Below are positions 47,663 to 58,709 of a stretch of DNA of 64,000 bases, piece by piece; within the stretch, counting starts at the first letter, position 1, and each line of letters starts with the position of its first letter. The position numbers were made by a program, and so were the translations under genes. Below the pieces are notes generated by a model, which worked only from the letters and a program-made list of their open reading frames with translations, was not told where the DNA came from and searched no databases. Origin of the DNA: Aspidiotus rigidus (taxonomy: Eukaryota > Arthropoda > Insecta > Hemiptera > Diaspididae); contig JAVHKY010000074.1 of the NCBI GenBank assembly GCA_035079385.1, positions 124,001-188,000 of the forward strand, given 5' to 3'.

Positions 47663-50661
47663 CGATTTATAGTTATAATAACGTCTTCCAAATCGAATAT
47701 TGCTCCATGGATTTTTTCTGAAATGTCTCTAGAAATATTCTCGGCAATAGAATTAGATGTGAGTTGTACATTGTGTACAACTTGTTACCAGAGCCGCTGA
47801 AGAGGAAGATAACGAAGTCTAACATTTTCAAAGACGAAGCGTTTAAGTCTTTTTGGGCCTCTATTATAGTTGGCTATAGTAAGTGAAAGGCATTCAAGCT
47901 TATATCATCGTTGAGTTTTCATCAAACAGAGCTGTGAATAAGAAAGGGAGAATCAAAGCTTCAAAAATTGAAAAATTTCTTGAGCGAAAGACATACTTAA
48001 CGTACAAAATAAAAACCGTCAAATTGTTGTGCACTCATGAAGACGACGAGAAAGAAGTCTGTTACTCCTCTTGAAATTATTATATTCTTAAAATTGCTGC
48101 CACCCTAACAAACAAAATGTCATCGACCACTCAAGTATCTAACTCCTGGTTCATACACTGACAGAATCTTAGATTCTACTCGAAATTACAAAATACAAAT
48201 GGGCGAAAAATTCAAGATTTTATGTATTCTTCTACTATCTACTCATAATATCATAAAAATGGTATAAAGACCGGAGGAATGTGGACCGATGGAAGTGACG
48301 TGGAATATTAAAATTTTATATTCAAGATTCTCGACCTTGCCGTTTCTGGGCGTACTCGCTGTTTCTCTTAAAATTGTTTCCACTCGTGTTCGTTCAAAAT
48401 ATTCGCGCCCGAAATTTTTTTCAATTTTGTATTCAGCTTTTAAAATGGACGGACAGTTCGTTAGAAACGTTTATTTACGAGTGCAAGACACTGGAAGAGA
48501 ATGAAAAAGACTATTTGTGCGGACTTCTTCGATTAAGGGAACGAGAGGACAGCGTACTACGTGATTAGAAGAATAATCAAACTAAAATCTCGTATTTTTT
48601 GTCGGCCTTTTCTCATATAGTCTGATGTAAGAAGAAACGACGGCGGAAATAGGAAGTTTCTGCAAGTCTATCGTTCCACTCCAATGGGAATAAACTTCAT
48701 TACCGGAATCCAAATTGATGGGTTCAGATTCGGTGTCGTGTTCGAGAAGCGACCGTGGCGCGGGCAACTTAACGTTATTTATGATAATTTATGAACCCTC
48801 ATCGTCGTGCTCTACATGCAGGCAAGACGAGAAGAAAGTCGAACCAAACTAAGTTACCATCTTTCGACTGCTACTCTAATGACCTAAAAGCCGTACACCC
48901 GTAAAAAAGAAAGATCCTTTCTCTTACGTGCGAAATCGAGATCTCGGGTAATAAAGTTGGGTTTTTGTCGCTGTATGTCGATAGGACGAGAAATAAAAAT
49001 TGCCCCAAAATGATAATCATGTTCGAATGGTATTCAGTCTTTTATTTATTTTTCTTTCTGGAGGGAAGGGGTCAAAATTGATTGGCATTTTTCTTATTGT
49101 ACAATCTTTCCATGGTTTATTGTTTAAAGTGTCGATATAACTGAGGAGTGTATTTTTCTCAATCTAATTGTGGTTAGTAGGAATTCTAGTGTTTTTGTTA
49201 TGTTTTCTATGTGACTATTTTTTGATGACGTCAAGGAACTGGTGTCGTACACTTTCTCATTACGTTTACCTGTATAGTGAAAAAATCTTACGATAAGTAC
49301 TCGTATAAGTTAATGATTAGTGAATGCATACTCCATTTGCGCAGGTATCTATATCTCGTTTTATTTTTAATATTGAATTTACGATAATGGAGTCTTTGAA
49401 CTGCACCCGACTACGCTGTGTGCTATATTCTCATAAAATATCTGTTTCAAACCTCCGACGTCGATGAGAGTACACCCGTAATTGAGCGATTCGTATGAAA
49501 TGGGATTTTAACGATGCTTCGAAGTGGATTGCGATGTACACTTCGTTATTTTCGCTCTACGGGTAGCCGTGCAATTGTTTTGAAATAAGAGCCAATCATC
49601 GGGGAGTTCCAGCGAGTTTATATGAGCTGTCCGAGCGTACTGACGTGCTGCAAACTCAATCCATTGTTGACCATTACTTTCCATCTGCGAAGGGATAACT
49701 AAAATTGAAATCACGGTGAAGAAAAAAGTAACGACGAGTTGTACGCAGGACACGAGTTAGAAGCGGAGATGCTGTTCGCGAGATGAGAGGTTAATTCTTC
49801 CTGCAAATTTTCGAAAATTTCTCCTCTGTCGGATAACTGGGGCGTCGTGAGGCCATTTTCATGAAGATGAGTCTTAGAGGGGGGGTACATAATTTTTTTT
49901 TTTACATTTCATTTTTTTTTTAGCTATAAGAAATTAGAATTTGAGGGGGATCTCTTCATTGGGCCAGGAGGATCGCGGCACTCCTGGACAACTTCGCTTA
50001 AAATGTGAGTCTACTTTTTGGAAGAATTTAATTCCATTGATAAATATTTGTATTCATGGAAATTGTCCAATTTACACGTATACGCATAATGGCCCCGATA
50101 CTGCGATTTAACTTCGAGTTCCCATGAATGAAATCAGGAAAAACGCGCGTAATAAAGTAGGAAAAGCGAGACAAGAATCTGACTTTTGAATATTGTGTAT
50201 CGAGGAAAAGAATCAACGGTGTCATAAATTGCCAAAATACGCTCGTCGGTGTTGTACGTAATACGAATTCTTTCGGATGAAATTTCGCGACATCTTTTTG
50301 AAGCGAAAATACGAGTTGCGACGTAGGTTTTGTAACTGAATTACTGATCCAATTCCAGAAATTCGTATCTTTCGCGCCGTAGGATGAATTTTACTCCTGT
50401 TTGATGAGACGATAAGAAGAGAAATTGATAAAAAGGTCCCAATTCTGACACTTTAAATTTAAATTTCCGAGCATAATGATATATTATAGAGGTACGATAA
50501 TTCAGATGGATAATGTCTATAAATAGTGTATTCTGGTACGCGATTGAATTTTTTTTCCTTCAAGTTATGATTGTGTTTGTAAGATCTGCTTCAATGCAGG
50601 GAACTGCTAGGGCTGTTAGGCTATCCTGCCTAATAGTTGATCAGGGGAAATTTTTACTCCT
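47663..50661. other. No gene recognised
   Basis: AT-rich sequence with T-runs (about 49890-49920). The short ORFs here show no recognisable domain. Confidence 0.5.
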
Positions 50662-51129
50662 TTAAGGCGAGACAACGATCAATCCGGGGAAAAATTTGAG
50701 ATAGGCATGGATAGGAATATTTTTGAAAAATTTTCTGTGATTATGGTTAAATTTCAGCGGACCTGCGTGTGAATGATATCGCATTTCTTTGTCCATCCTC
50801 GGCTGTATTCCGAACATAGCCACTGAAATGCGCGCATTCTTGCAGAAAAATCTCTTCAATTTCCTTTGCGTAGAATTCTGAGAGGTTTCCGTATCTTTGA
50901 TAATTGACCGTAGAACAAAAATTCTTTGTACCTTTATTGTCATCTGAGGACAGGTTTTCATTTTCTTCTTCACCATTTCCTCAGAATGGGTACTACTGGT
51001 ACTGGTAGTATGTTTTTGTCTTCTCCTTTTTCGTTGTTTTTTATTGGGTTGGAAGCGTAGAACCTCTTGGTTCACATCAGAATCACTCATGTGCAAAAAA
51101 CACAAACCTATTTCATTAGAAGCACGCAT
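50662..51129 (-). CDS. Weak coding-like ORF, basic region, unrecognised
   Basis: A 155-codon minus-strand frame begins with MRASNEIGLCFLHMSDSDVN and contains a very basic KKQRKRRRQK stretch followed by Ser/Thr-rich residues. Another frame over the second half (EFYAKEIEEIFLQECAHFSG) is equally protein-like, so there may be a frameshift near 50955. No family is recognised, and chance cannot be excluded. Confidence 0.2.
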   Translation of the reverse strand: MRASNEIGLCFLHMSDSDVNQEVLRFQPNKKQRKRRRQKHTTSTSSTHSEEMVKKKMKTCPQMTIKVQRIFVLRSIIKDTETSQNSTQRKLKRFFCKNARISVAMFGIQPRMDKEMRYHSHAGPLKFNHNHRKFFKNIPIHAYLKFFPGLIVVSP

Positions 51130-51526
51130 GGTAGTTATTATGGTATTCTTTTTGTTGATTGATTGTGATACTCACTACTTGTATTTCTTTCTCTCCAGTA
51201 GTACAATTAGTAAAGTTTCGTTCGCAAGTTTCTTTGGCTTTCCTTCTTTCTGGAAACTCCAAGTCATAAAATAATGGTAATTTAATTGAACTAATTGAGT
51301 TATTAGCAAATCTTGGCTTATCTTTTCTTGAAGCGAAGGACTAGGAAGATTGAGACAGTACAATGAGGGCAATTGCATCATTCTTATCATTATCACTAAT
51401 AAATTGTCATGAGCATGTGCTCATGATAGCACACAATACACCTCACAAGTCGTGGCATGTAGTCCACTCGCCGTTCCGGCTGACTGCTGCGAAATCAAGA
51501 GAAAAATTAAAATATATTATTATTTT

Positions 51527-51692
51527 CAGGGTTGGCCATTTAGGGCTGTGTTTTGTTCGAAGAAAATGTTTCTTCTCTACTCGGTAATTAAAAATTCCTA
51601 TTTTCCTGAAAATCCGTACTAAAATCCGTACTTTTTTTAAACTGTAAAAAATCCGTACATTTACGGATATATCCGTACGTCTGGCATCACTG
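51527..51692. mobile_element. Possible short hAT-type MITE
   Basis: Ends CAGGGTTGGCCA and TCTGGCATCACTG are imperfect inverted repeats of the hAT style. The interior repeats ATCCGTAC four times. Flanking 8-bp sequences do not match, so the call is tentative. Confidence 0.3.
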
Positions 51693-53249
51693 AAAGAAAT
51701 CTTCGAGTAACATATTATTGACTACTTGAGAATTGTACTGAATAAGACTGTAAATAATCTCATCTTCACCCGCTAAGTACACCTCACATGGGTATTTTAT
51801 CTACGAGTTTTATAGTCACGCACGGTCAATACGAGTACAGTTTGGAGGTAGCTCCGGAAGTAGGAATAGTTGCATAATGACTCCCTGCACATGCACTGAT
51901 GAAATATATTACGGTAGTTCGCCCACTGAAGGGGAAAAATGATGGTAGAACGCACACTAAAGTGGCACCTGTGGCACCTTTTGTTTGTTGAGATGAATTC
52001 AAATTAAATGAATAAAAATCAGAATTTGCCTCCCCTTCGAACGTGAAAATTTATTACAGACGTTTTGGTGTAACCTCGGTGCCATCATCAGCATACTAAA
52101 CAGTAAATAAGTAGAAAGATCGGTCAAGAAATGAAGGGATAAACAGAGCCCAAATATCATCATCAATCATGGACGTGTAGATGTTACTAAGGTGGTCAGT
52201 TTTAAAATTAAGACGATCTGATTTGAGAATAATGGTCACTGTGTATATTTTTTGTATCCTAAAATACATATTTCCTAAAGAATGACTCATTTTAATCATT
52301 TATCTGTTGAGTGAGTCTCTCACACGTCAAGTACCCTATTCTCAACATTTTCCACCCGTAAAACCTTCGGTGAAAATTTTTGACGTGTTTCATGTCTTTT
52401 GTCTCACCGTACCCTTATTTGAAAATTCGAGAGTGTACCCCCCCCCCCCCGCCGAGACGGAGAGTGCGCATGCACACCTTCACCCCGTGGGTGATTCAGA
52501 AATTTGCGAGTACACCCCGCGTGCACATCTGTATTCCAATTTGAACCAAGAAAGTGGAATATTGCTTGTAAGTAAACAGCATATTTCCAGTCTGTGCATT
52601 CAAAGGATTCTTTACTGCTTTCGTTTAGCTAAATTCCCACAACCGCAAAAAACATGAAACATGATCTTCATTTATTTGGCTATGCCAAAAAATCTCTTTT
52701 TTTGCACTGCTATGATAACACACTTTGTAATTTTCAGATTCGTGCGATCGCTTAGTTGGTCTTCATCTTTATGGTTGTCGATGAAATACTTTCAGGGTCT
52801 GCAATGAGAAAAAAAAAAAAAAACGAACAAAATCACTCAAATATATCTTGAGCAAACTCAGTTTTTCTCAATTAATAAGCCCCACAACGAATGCTAAAGT
52901 TATTGACTTATATACCAACAGCCTTTGCAAAAATGATGATATCAGGGCGCACCCTCTTATTTTAAAATATCAAAGTTTCGGTTTACTGCTGTAATCTATA
53001 CTGGTTCAATTCATTTTAAATGAAAATACCACATCTATGTTTGAGGTACAGGCTATGAGACAAGTTTTCAAATTACTAATTCTCTTGGGATAATATTAGC
53101 TGTAAACTAAACTAGGCTCAAAACTAGACTTGAATTGCCCGAAGTTGGATTATACTAGTCTGAAACTAGACCTAGCATAGAGATTAGCTCTGTACTAAGC
53201 AATGAAGGTTTTCAGCTTAGAAACCTGGAGTCCTCGAGCAGCATTGTCA
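51693..53249. other. No gene recognised
   Basis: AT-rich sequence. A C-run (52438-52450) and an A-run (52808-52823) are the only notable features. A stretch near 52055-52100 (ACGTTTTGGTGTAACCTCGG) vaguely resembles Penelope-like element ends and was not pursued. Confidence 0.45.
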
Positions 53250-53771
53250 CAGAAATATTAAGAAGAATCTCTGTTGTCCTCGTTGCCATCAGTTGTGACA
53301 TACCCCCACTCATCTTCAGTTCCAATATAATCACTTTCATCTTCATTTCCTCCTGTTTCTACCGGCATCATCGTCCTCATCTGCATCACTTGGATATTTT
53401 CTTCTCGGTTTTCAAGAAGTTCCTTAACCTGCAAGGGTAACGCTGGAGATATCTTCGCTATTGGTAGACGATAGAGACGGACAGATACGGATATGAATAC
53501 GCTAGCATGTGCTGCAAAACATCCCTACTTGTATGTTTTCGGTAGTCTTTGTGGGTGCGCATTTCACGCACTCGCCGATTTTTTTTTTCGATGCTTTTAG
53601 CGCTTCTTCAGAAAAGAAACCTATTGGTAGAGGTAACAATGTAATTACCCCTGCACTGTTGATTGCAGTGGGTATTTTATAAACTTGAAAGCAGAAAGAT
53701 ATTTTGAATCTATCTGCTTGATTTTTGTTTATATCGATACAGTCAATAGTTATAGATTTATCAATTAACAT
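53250..53771 (-). pseudogene. Transposon-derived ORF, C-terminal part
   Basis: The minus strand first reads VITLLPLPIGFFSEEALKAS and ends in a stop at 53502. A second frame then continues to the lower coordinates with RLPIAKISPALPLQVKELLE, ending in an acidic tail (GGNEDESDYIGTEDEWGY). A LPIG-x-x-SEEA block followed by a LP-x-x-V-x-x-LL block and an acidic terminus recalls a family of dispersed, transposon-associated ORFs in insects, whose name I cannot give with certainty. A frameshift separates the two parts. Confidence 0.5.
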
Positions 53772-56700
53772 GTTTTGAGATCAAGGACTGGTAACTCGGG
53801 AACAGAATAAAATTCATCAAATCGAAGGTTCTGTATTTTACATAAAAAATCGTATATACTCGTAGGTATGCGGTATCGGTTTGCAATGACTCGCTTGGAA
53901 AGTTTTTTCTCTCTTAAAATTTGTAATACCTATCCTCTTCAAAGGAGAACTCTCGCTGAAACAAAATGTGCTATCCATATTTGAAACAATTGACGGCTGC
54001 TTTATTTAGAAGTGAAAGTGAAAAAAGATGGAAAGAGTCATAAATAAAAGAAGACAAATGAGTAGGAAGCGTAAGAAGAAAAAATATCTTGTTCTATAAT
54101 ACTGTGTCGCTTACAGAGCTACGTGCTGAAGATAGTATTTGTGTTCGTGCGACAAAGCGATCTCTGAACGTTCATCTCTGTCTAAAAATGTCAAGCTGAA
54201 TACAAAAACAATAGAAAAGAGTAATATTTTAATGCTACGCAACGTTAATTAATGATAAAGATGAATACCGCAACCGAGACTGTTGCTTCTGCCGTGGATT
54301 CATCTCCTAAGAGGGATGTTCTCAGGGTAATACTATCGCTTGTAGGTGCCTTTCATCAAAGCCAAAAGACGAGAGAGGAAGAAGAGAAGAAGTAAAAGAA
54401 AAACAGAAAATGGTGAAACAATCCACGTAAAATCTTTGTTGTCATTTACAATGAAGTTTTGAAAAAGAAAAAATTCTTTTAGAAATGATAAACGCTCGAT
54501 GATAGCTGTAGAAATCTAAAAGATACTTTAGAATATTTTTACGGTATAAAATTTGAAAGAAAAGTTTTGAGATATCAAGAGACTGCTGTATTATTTTTTA
54601 TTTGATAATTGTAGAATAGATTAATTAGGTCGAGAGTAACTTTTGGTTTTGTTGTAGTCTCTGAAGTCTTGCGATCGTATGTATAAGAAATTACAAGATT
54701 GGGAGAAATTTACTTCTTCGTAGATAAAATAGACTTGCAAAGCTTTATTAAGATCTTTCGAGACACGCTCACAACGTGAAGGACCGTTTTGTTTGAGATG
54801 TTCAGTATAACAAATTTGATAGACTCTGACGCCACTATTTACGTTGTTTATGTGGGTCATCTCTTTCGCGATTCTTTTTTCTTGTCGACGACAACGTCTC
54901 TTTTCCCGTTTTAATTTTTTATTACTTCCCGTCAACAACGAAAAAGGAATTTTATAGTGGTCGTATCATTTGATTATGGATTTTGTCGGTAATCATGATT
55001 TCATTTTTATGTCATGTTCTGAAAAGGATATTCTTCGACCGTGCATCATTTGTTTTCCTCTCTCTTTTTTGATGCGTATTAGATAGCCGTAAAGTACAAA
55101 TTTTGCCATAAATGGTATTTACTACCGAAATTGAAAAGATAACGGAACGGCATCTTTCATAAAATGTCTCAATATCTTCGAATAGGTAGTGGACTTCAAA
55201 TTCATAGGCATGTGAAGAAGTCAGTTTAAGAGGGGAAACATAAGAACGTAGTAGTAAACCCTCTAACTTGAGGAAGGCACGTAATACAACCGAACAGACC
55301 ACTTTGGACGGACTTTCTGATTTTAACAATCCTTTCAGTCAAGTTGATTCATAGAACTTTTTCTCCGCGTAGACTACATCAAAACAAAATAAAATTCATG
55401 CTCGATTACTCATAGACTCTTGACTACACGTTTCGTCAATCCTTCATTCTTGTTCTAATCCTGATAATGAGATGAGTATTTCTCGAAATCGGTAGATTTC
55501 AACTTCAATTATTCCAAATAAATTCCTGTTTATTTCGTATTTCATTGGTGTTTCATTTCACTTTACTTTTTTGATTTTTAAATTTTTTCGAACGCTTATT
55601 TCAATTTTCTCACCTTATTTTATCATTTTATATTAAAAAAAGTTTACTTTTATTATTTCGACTTGAACCTTTTGAGACTCTGAAATAAAAGAAAAATTTG
55701 TCACCGCTACGTTCTTGTGTTTCCCTCTCAAACTGATCATGATGGAACGTAGTTTTGAGGAGTCCATCCAACTTATGTAAAAAAGTGCAGACGTTTGTAA
55801 AGGATCATAATTATAAATAAGGAAGGAAGTGGAAATATGACGGAAAAATTTAGATGCCATTGTAAACCCTGCATTGGCAGTGGGGAACCCGTAAGCTTCG
55901 CAGTTTTGTGGGAAACAGCTAGTCTCATATCCGTCGTGAAAAGTTGGGTGTAAATGACGCGTCACAAAAGTGGAATAACTTATCCAATTGATGAGAGAAT
56001 ATGATTTTATAAATAATGCGAAAAAATGTTTCAGGGAAAAATATAAAAGAAGCGTAAAAACTATTAATAAATCTCTAATAAAATATGACATCCCTTATAG
56101 AAGAAATCCGAATATTATAAAAATTGATAGGCATAAAATTGGTAGATTCACTTTTGATGTTTTCGAGAAACCTGAAACTAAAGTTTTATCACATTGCAAT
56201 GAAAATAGAATAATTGTTGCCTAAAGGTAAAGAAGAAAAACCTGAAGATTCTACAAGAAAAATTTGTATCGATTCAAATGAAAAAATTTGATAATTTATC
56301 ATTCATTGACAATTTAGAAGAATTTAACTGAGTACTCAATTTATACTTACAAATTTATGAAGTCGAGAATTTTTCTTGTATTCAGCAAGTTACAATTTTT
56401 TGTCATGTTATGATATTCTTTTTCAGAATACCATCTAGATGCAAATAAATTCATAGAATTAAATCTTGTAATATTGTGAAAAGGGCGGAACAAATTTTCT
56501 GGAATTTGTCGTCAAATTACGCAAATACTTGATATAATTTGAAAATTGTCAATTTCAAACTATGCCTGACCAACTTAAGAGTCTTTTAATTATTAGTATG
56601 AATATTACTTGTATGTATATTATTTATAATATTTTCTACAAGAGTAAGCAAACTATAAATAATATTGCTAAACTGAAAATTAAAAGTAATTCTACATAAC

Positions 56701-56851
56701 TGATTTCAGAATTCTTTCGTTATCATCTAATACATTTAATTTCATCCCGACACTTATGACCTCAAACACAGCTATTCCATAGCAAGTGTAGTGCTCAATT
56801 TCATTTTCACTCCAACTTTTAAAAATGTTTCCTTATATTTTACTTCAATAA
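53772..56851. other. No gene recognised
   Basis: Very AT-rich. A 152-codon minus-strand frame at 55633-56091 has some protein-like stretches (FPTANAGFTMASKFF) but no domain I recognise. Confidence 0.45.
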
Positions 56852-57225
56852 CACTACACAATAAAAAAAAAATATTGAAAACCACATGAACGAAATAATA
56901 TGATTCTAGAAGTATTTTCGACGCTGATCACGATGCCGTTGCCCGTTTTTCAAAATTTGGCCCAGTTTTCGAGAAATGATCAAATCCAATTCCCGCGATT
57001 CGTTTCGGCGCGCAGTGTATGTTCCCGTTCTCGCGAAATTCGATAGCTGGGTAACATACGCCGTGCGTCGCAATGAATCGCGGTAATTTGATTTGATCAT
57101 TTCTCGAAAACCGAGCCAAAACTTGAAAAACGGACAACGGCATCGTGATCAGCGTCGAAAATACTTCTAGAATCGTATTATTTCGTTCATGTGGTTTTCA
57201 ATTTTTTTTTTTTTGTTGTATAGTG
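56852..57225. mobile_element. Long-hairpin MITE with CACTA ends
   Basis: The 374-bp element is an almost complete inverted repeat. The left arm (from CACTACACAAT at 56852) pairs with the right arm (ending TAGTG at 57225) over about 160 bp each side of a short centre near 57035, with scattered mismatches. It is flanked by TAA on both sides (56849-56851 and 57226-57228), a 3-bp target duplication. TIRs starting CACTA with 3-bp duplication fit a CACTA-type or Harbinger-type non-autonomous element. A transcript would fold into a long double-stranded hairpin. Confidence 0.85.
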
Positions 57226-57649
57226 TAATGGTCGAGAAATTTTTGATATTACAATATAGAAGAATATCGCATCGTGTATACTTCCTTTGTAGTGTTCCCT
57301 GACCATCGTACATCGGCTCTTAATGCGATCATGGAAATCAAGGAGTGCACAACTTCATGATTGAAGACAAAATTTGAATTATAACTTTTACGCAAGTCTT
57401 GGAACATTTTGCTAAATGTTCTTATTTCAAATTTGCTCGCGTGCGCCCCCGTCTTCTGAGGATCCCCTCTCCCCACTTCAACAAGACAGGTACCGGGCTC
57501 TTCACTAAAAAATCTTCTGGTCCGACGTTTTTGTACTCTCCATCTCTCCAGGAGGAATTTCCATCTGAAGGCGAAATATAACGACCTAATCTTGGGTCTG
57601 GTTGTATAATGGTTGTCACATCCTAAGATGTAGAGAAGGGAAGTTGCGC
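57226..57649. other. No gene recognised
   Basis: Short spacer between the hairpin MITE and the P-like remnants. Overlapping frames (57249-57653 on the minus strand) show no known domain. Confidence 0.4.
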
Positions 57650-57943
57650 TCATTCACGTTGTAAACAGAGCGTAACCCACTCGTTGTTATTGTTCGTGAC
57701 ATCACTGGCTTCAACGGTTAAAGTAGCCATTGGCAGGTTTTGAGTCGTTGTCGAACCACCATACGTCAATTCTTGAATCCAAGAAACTTGAGCCTTATGT
57801 TCAGGAATAATTGCAGTTAGAGAGTGTTTTTGAGAAAACGGTGTGTATTTTTCGCGATGAACATTCGCCATCCACCCAGCAAGGAATTCTACACCCTCGA
57901 CAGTCATTTCCGGTGCTGCCAAAAATATACGAGTATTATACAA
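57650..57943 (-). pseudogene. P-element/THAP9-like transposase fragment, copy A
   Basis: The 97-codon frame reads APEMTVEGVEFLAGWMANVH, then IQELTYGGSTTTQ. A hydrophobic x-x-x-AGW-x-A segment followed by L-x-Y-GG-x-T resembles the C-terminal region of P-element/THAP9-type transposases, where a G-Y/W-x-A helix precedes the S/Y-GGLT motif. The assignment is tentative. A TTTGGCAG acceptor-like sequence precedes CACCGG. A second, partial copy lies next to it at 57961-58709. Confidence 0.4.
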
Positions 57944-57960
57944 ATCATTGACGTATTTTC

Positions 57961-58709
57961 TGTCGAACCATCACACGTCAACTCTTGAATCCAAGAAACT
58001 TGAACCTTATTTTCAGGAATAGTTGCAGTTAGAGAGTCTTTTAGAGAAAATCGTTGACATTTTTCGCGATAAACTGTCGTTAGAAAATTTGGTTTTAGAA
58101 TAAATTGTTTTAGACAAAATTGTCTAGGAGAAATGTGCAGTTAGAGAAAATGCGTTAGAGAAAGTGTCGGGGAATCACATCTTTTACATGCCATTTCTTC
58201 TTTATACTTTTCAATTTTTCGTCCATCCCATAATTAATTTCCGTTTTCTCGTTCTTCTTGGAGGTGGTCTTCTTTGTTTTTGATGCACTCGGTGATTGTA
58301 AGGCTGGGGTCTTTGTTTTCGATGTACTCGGTGATTGTAAGACTGGGGTATCATCATTCTGCGAGCGACCGAGGTTACGATTCACACGCCAGACACCGTC
58401 TCTCAGTATTATGAGATTAAAACGTAATCTCATAGTAAAAAATTCGTTTTCAAGTTTGGAAATTCTTGCCGATAAATCCTGAAAAATTAATAAATTGTTT
58501 TACAGTTTTATCTTTCGTGTACGAGAAATACGTTTCAATTTTGTCTAAAAACTAATCTAATCTCGAAAAACGAATGTTGATCAATATTGAGTAGAAATAA
58601 CGCGAAATGAGAGCATTCCTACGAAATTCATGAGAGAAAAGTGCACACCATCCACCCAACAAGGAATTCCACACCATCGACAATCATTTCTGGTGCTGCA
58701 AAAAACATA
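57961..58709 (-). pseudogene. P-like fragment, copy B, split by 577-bp insertion
   Basis: 58648-58709 repeats the first part of copy A (APEM...GVEFL), and 57961-58070 repeats its second part. Between them lie about 577 bp (58071-58647) absent from copy A. The inserted stretch holds a minus-strand ORF (58155-58433) with a duplicated LQSPSTSKTKTPA/LQSPSASKTKK motif, and short TTAGA-type repeats at its left side (58082-58166). It may be an inserted element or the true middle of the gene that was deleted from copy A. Confidence 0.4.

Noticed and set aside
51590..51690. ATCCGTAC repeats as a regulatory cluster
   Set aside because: They sit inside a possible short hAT-type element and are better explained as its subterminal repeats.
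55633..56091. 152-codon minus ORF, considered as an odorant-receptor C-terminus
   Set aside because: Residue spacing does not fit the conserved receptor tail, and the sequence is very AT-rich.
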